Translations under genes and position numbers: made by a program
Part shown: in pieces, positions 16,147 to 17,287 of the stretch
How the letters are laid out: the number at the start of each line of letters is the position of its first letter
Numbering within the stretch: the first letter of the stretch is position 1
NCBI GenBank assembly: GCA_902497035.1
Contig: CABVDL010000052.1
Location: forward strand, 1-17,287
Reading direction: 5' to 3'
Length of the DNA: 17,287 bases
Origin: an uncultured Prevotella sp.
GTDB taxonomy: Bacteria > Bacteroidota > Bacteroidia > Bacteroidales > Bacteroidaceae
Notes under the pieces: model-generated
Database searches by the model: none
Told to the model about the DNA's origin: nothing
The model's input: the letters and a program-made list of their open reading frames with translations, nothing else

Positions 16147-16629
16147 TCAAGTAAAATGTTTTATGGCGCGGTCCATTTCGCGGCGGTCGGCCTTTTCCTT
16201 CAAGGTCTCACGCTTGTCATATTCTTTCTTGCCCCTTGCCAGGGCAATGTCAAGCTTTGCCCTGCCGTGGTCGTCGATAAAAAGCAGTGTTGGGACAATG
16301 GTCAGTCCCGGTGTCTTCGTATCTTCTGCAAGTCGCCTAATCTCTCTCTTGTTGAGCAGCAGCTTGCGGTCGCGCTTGGCCGGGTGATTGGCAAAGGAGC
16401 CATAGAAATAGGGAGAGATGTTCATGTTCTTGACCCATACCTCACCGTTGTTGATATAGCAGAAAGTGTCTACCAGCGAGGCCTTTCCCATCCTGATTGA
16501 CTTTATTTCCGTTCCTGTCAGCACAATGCCGGCCGTATAGGTATCAAGAAAATTATAGAGGAAAGAAGCTTTCTTGTTCCTTATCTGTACCGGACTCTTC
16601 TTCCGTAGTTCCTGTTGCGTCTTATTCAT
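16147..16629 (-). CDS. smpB: SsrA-binding protein SmpB
   Basis: SmpB binds tmRNA and brings it to stalled ribosomes for trans-translation. The 160-residue product has the usual fold markers: NKKASFLYNFLDTYTAGIVLTGTEIKSIR near the N-terminus is split here as NKKASFLYNF and TGTEIKSIR, then GEVWVKNMNISPY and NHPAKRDRKLLLNKREI follow. The basic C-terminal tail (ARGKKEYDKRETLKEKADRR in part) is the segment that enters the ribosomal A site in the family. Its ATG overlaps the end of the DUF4375 gene by eight bases (ATGAATAA), which suggests coupled translation. The tmRNA gene itself is not in the window. Confidence 0.97.
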   Translation of the reverse strand: MNKTQQELRKKSPVQIRNKKASFLYNFLDTYTAGIVLTGTEIKSIRMGKASLVDTFCYINNGEVWVKNMNISPYFYGSFANHPAKRDRKLLLNKREIRRLAEDTKTPGLTIVPTLLFIDDHGRAKLDIALARGKKEYDKRETLKEKADRREMDRAIKHFT

Positions 16630-17137
16630 AGACTATCGTACAAAAGTTTTCAATATGGCCGTCAACATAATTGGCCACCTGAGTAGTGAAATGCTCCTCA
16701 TTCTCAACGAAAGCGTCATCGAAGTCGTCAAACTCGGGGAATTGCTCATAAAGGGCGTCAAACTCCTCCTGCGTGCAGTCTTTCTCCAGTGCCTCCTGAT
16801 GAATGTTGAAGAGTTTGTGGCATTTATTGATGATTTTATAGAGGTCGTGCAGCCCCCAGTTGCGCATGGCCTTGTCAAAAGGATTGCGGAAGATGAAAGG
16901 ACCGTAACCATTGTGAATGAGCTCCACGAATCCGCCATCCATGACCGCGTCGCGCAGGATGACGTAGGCCAACAGTGTGACTTGGTCAGCATTGAGTTCC
17001 GGAAGGGTGGCAGCGTTAAGTGTCCCGCCAATCGTCTCGTAAATGGCATCAGTGAAAACCTTGATGAAAGCATCAATACCCTCCTGAGATGCCGCTTTCA
17101 AGCTACTATCCTTTATCTTAATCTCTTTCATGCGCAT
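16622..17137 (-). CDS. DMP19/DUF4375 family protein, function unknown
   Basis: A cytosolic acidic protein of 171 residues without signal peptide or membrane segment. The pattern YVILRDAVMDGGFVELIHNGYG, then RNWGLHDLYKIINKC and a Glu/Asp-rich C-terminal part (FPEFDDFDDAFVENEEHF), fits the DUF4375 (DMP19) family as I know it; DMP19 of Neisseria has been described as a DNA-mimic protein, but that role should not be assumed here. The start may be the ATG at 17137 or the one at 17131 (MKEIKIKD). It is the first gene of a minus-strand group with smpB and metH and has a good -7 box just upstream. The 8-bp overlap with smpB hints at joint expression. Confidence 0.85.
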   Translation of the reverse strand: MRMKEIKIKDSSLKAASQEGIDAFIKVFTDAIYETIGGTLNAATLPELNADQVTLLAYVILRDAVMDGGFVELIHNGYGPFIFRNPFDKAMRNWGLHDLYKIINKCHKLFNIHQEALEKDCTQEEFDALYEQFPEFDDFDDAFVENEEHFTTQVANYVDGHIENFCTIVYE

Positions 17138-17154
17138 TACTTTACATTAGAGTG

Positions 17155-17162
17155 CAAATTTA
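17155..17162 (-). promoter_or_regulatory. Promoter -7 box for the DUF4375-smpB-metH group
   Basis: The minus strand reads TAAATTTG, a full match to TAnnTTTG, 17 bases before the ATG at 17137. No clear -33 TTTG is seen. It lies in the 65-bp spacer after a possible upstream gene end at 17203. Confidence 0.6.
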
Positions 17163-17202
17163 GATAAAATTCCCGAATTATAAGCCAGTCGAGATAAAAA
17201 AC

Positions 17203-17287
17203 TTAATAGATTTCCTCCCCCCATGCGCTGATAGCAAGAAAAATCAAGGCCAGCATACGCTCAATGGATTGCCGAGTGCACGATGAA
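17203..17287 (-). CDS. Possible 3' end of an unidentified gene entering from the right edge
   Basis: One minus-strand frame is open from the window edge to a TAA at 17203-17205 and would encode 27 residues ending in SAWGEEIY. It includes the hydrophobic stretch MLALIFLAISAW, which could be a helix. The other two minus-strand frames meet stops soon after the edge. The fragment is too short to name and an open frame of this length can arise by chance, but its place just before the DUF4375 promoter is right for a gene end. Confidence 0.35.
   Translation of the reverse strand, partial: SSCTRQSIERMLALIFLAISAWGEEIY

Noticed and set aside
16147..17137. DUF4375 and smpB as a toxin-antitoxin pair
   Set aside because: SmpB is a recognised housekeeping factor with all its family motifs, and the overlap alone does not support a toxin-antitoxin role.
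1..17287. tRNA, rRNA, insertion sequences or phage genes
   Set aside because: No cloverleaf, transposase, integrase or terminal-repeat pair with target duplication was seen on either strand.

Overview
The window looks like a chromosomal housekeeping segment from a Bacteroidales bacterium, most likely Prevotellaceae. Four things point there: the -7 boxes match the Bacteroidetes consensus TAnnTTTG; several proteins have close family types in that phylum (eukaryote-like IleRS, the DUF4296 lipoprotein, the PyrB/PyrI pair with PyrI separate); Shine-Dalgarno sequences are weak or absent; and codon use is GC-rich over most of the window. The genus is an inference from sequence style, not from a search.

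Layout. On the left, engB (minus strand) and ileS (plus strand) diverge from a 183-bp spacer that holds one strong promoter for each. ileS runs without a gap into lspA, and lspA abuts a lipoprotein gene of the DUF4296 family, giving a tight plus-strand cluster of isoleucyl-tRNA synthetase, signal peptidase II and a lipoprotein that is itself a predicted substrate of that peptidase. A monocistronic secreted C69 dipeptidase follows. It converges on a class A penicillin-binding protein gene (minus) with 19 bp between them, and the dipeptidase's best terminator lies inside the 3' coding end of the PBP gene. The PBP gene diverges from pyrB-pyrI-glyA (plus): both chains of aspartate transcarbamoylase, then serine hydroxymethyltransferase, ending in a clear terminator. 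A 283-bp spacer with that terminator and a long imperfect inverted repeat separates glyA from the convergent metH. The last group, read on the minus strand, is a DUF4375 gene, smpB (8-bp overlap) and metH, so it is transcribed from the right edge inward. Short pieces of further genes may lie at both ends.

How the genes relate. Most are core functions: ribosome assembly (EngB), charging and rescue in translation (IleRS, SmpB), envelope building (LspA, PBP1A, lipoprotein), pyrimidine synthesis (PyrBI) and one-carbon metabolism (GlyA makes methylene-THF; MetH uses methyl-THF). I see no defence island, mobile element, CRISPR array or biosynthetic cluster and found no convincing undescribed system. 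The points most worth a second look are the altered HIGH motif (GIHH) of the isoleucyl-tRNA synthetase, which is tied to mupirocin hyper-resistance in IleRS2 enzymes, the MetH that ends before the reactivation domain, the structured repeat after glyA, the Ser-Glu-Asn/His repeat tail on LspA, and the terminator embedded in an opposing coding sequence.
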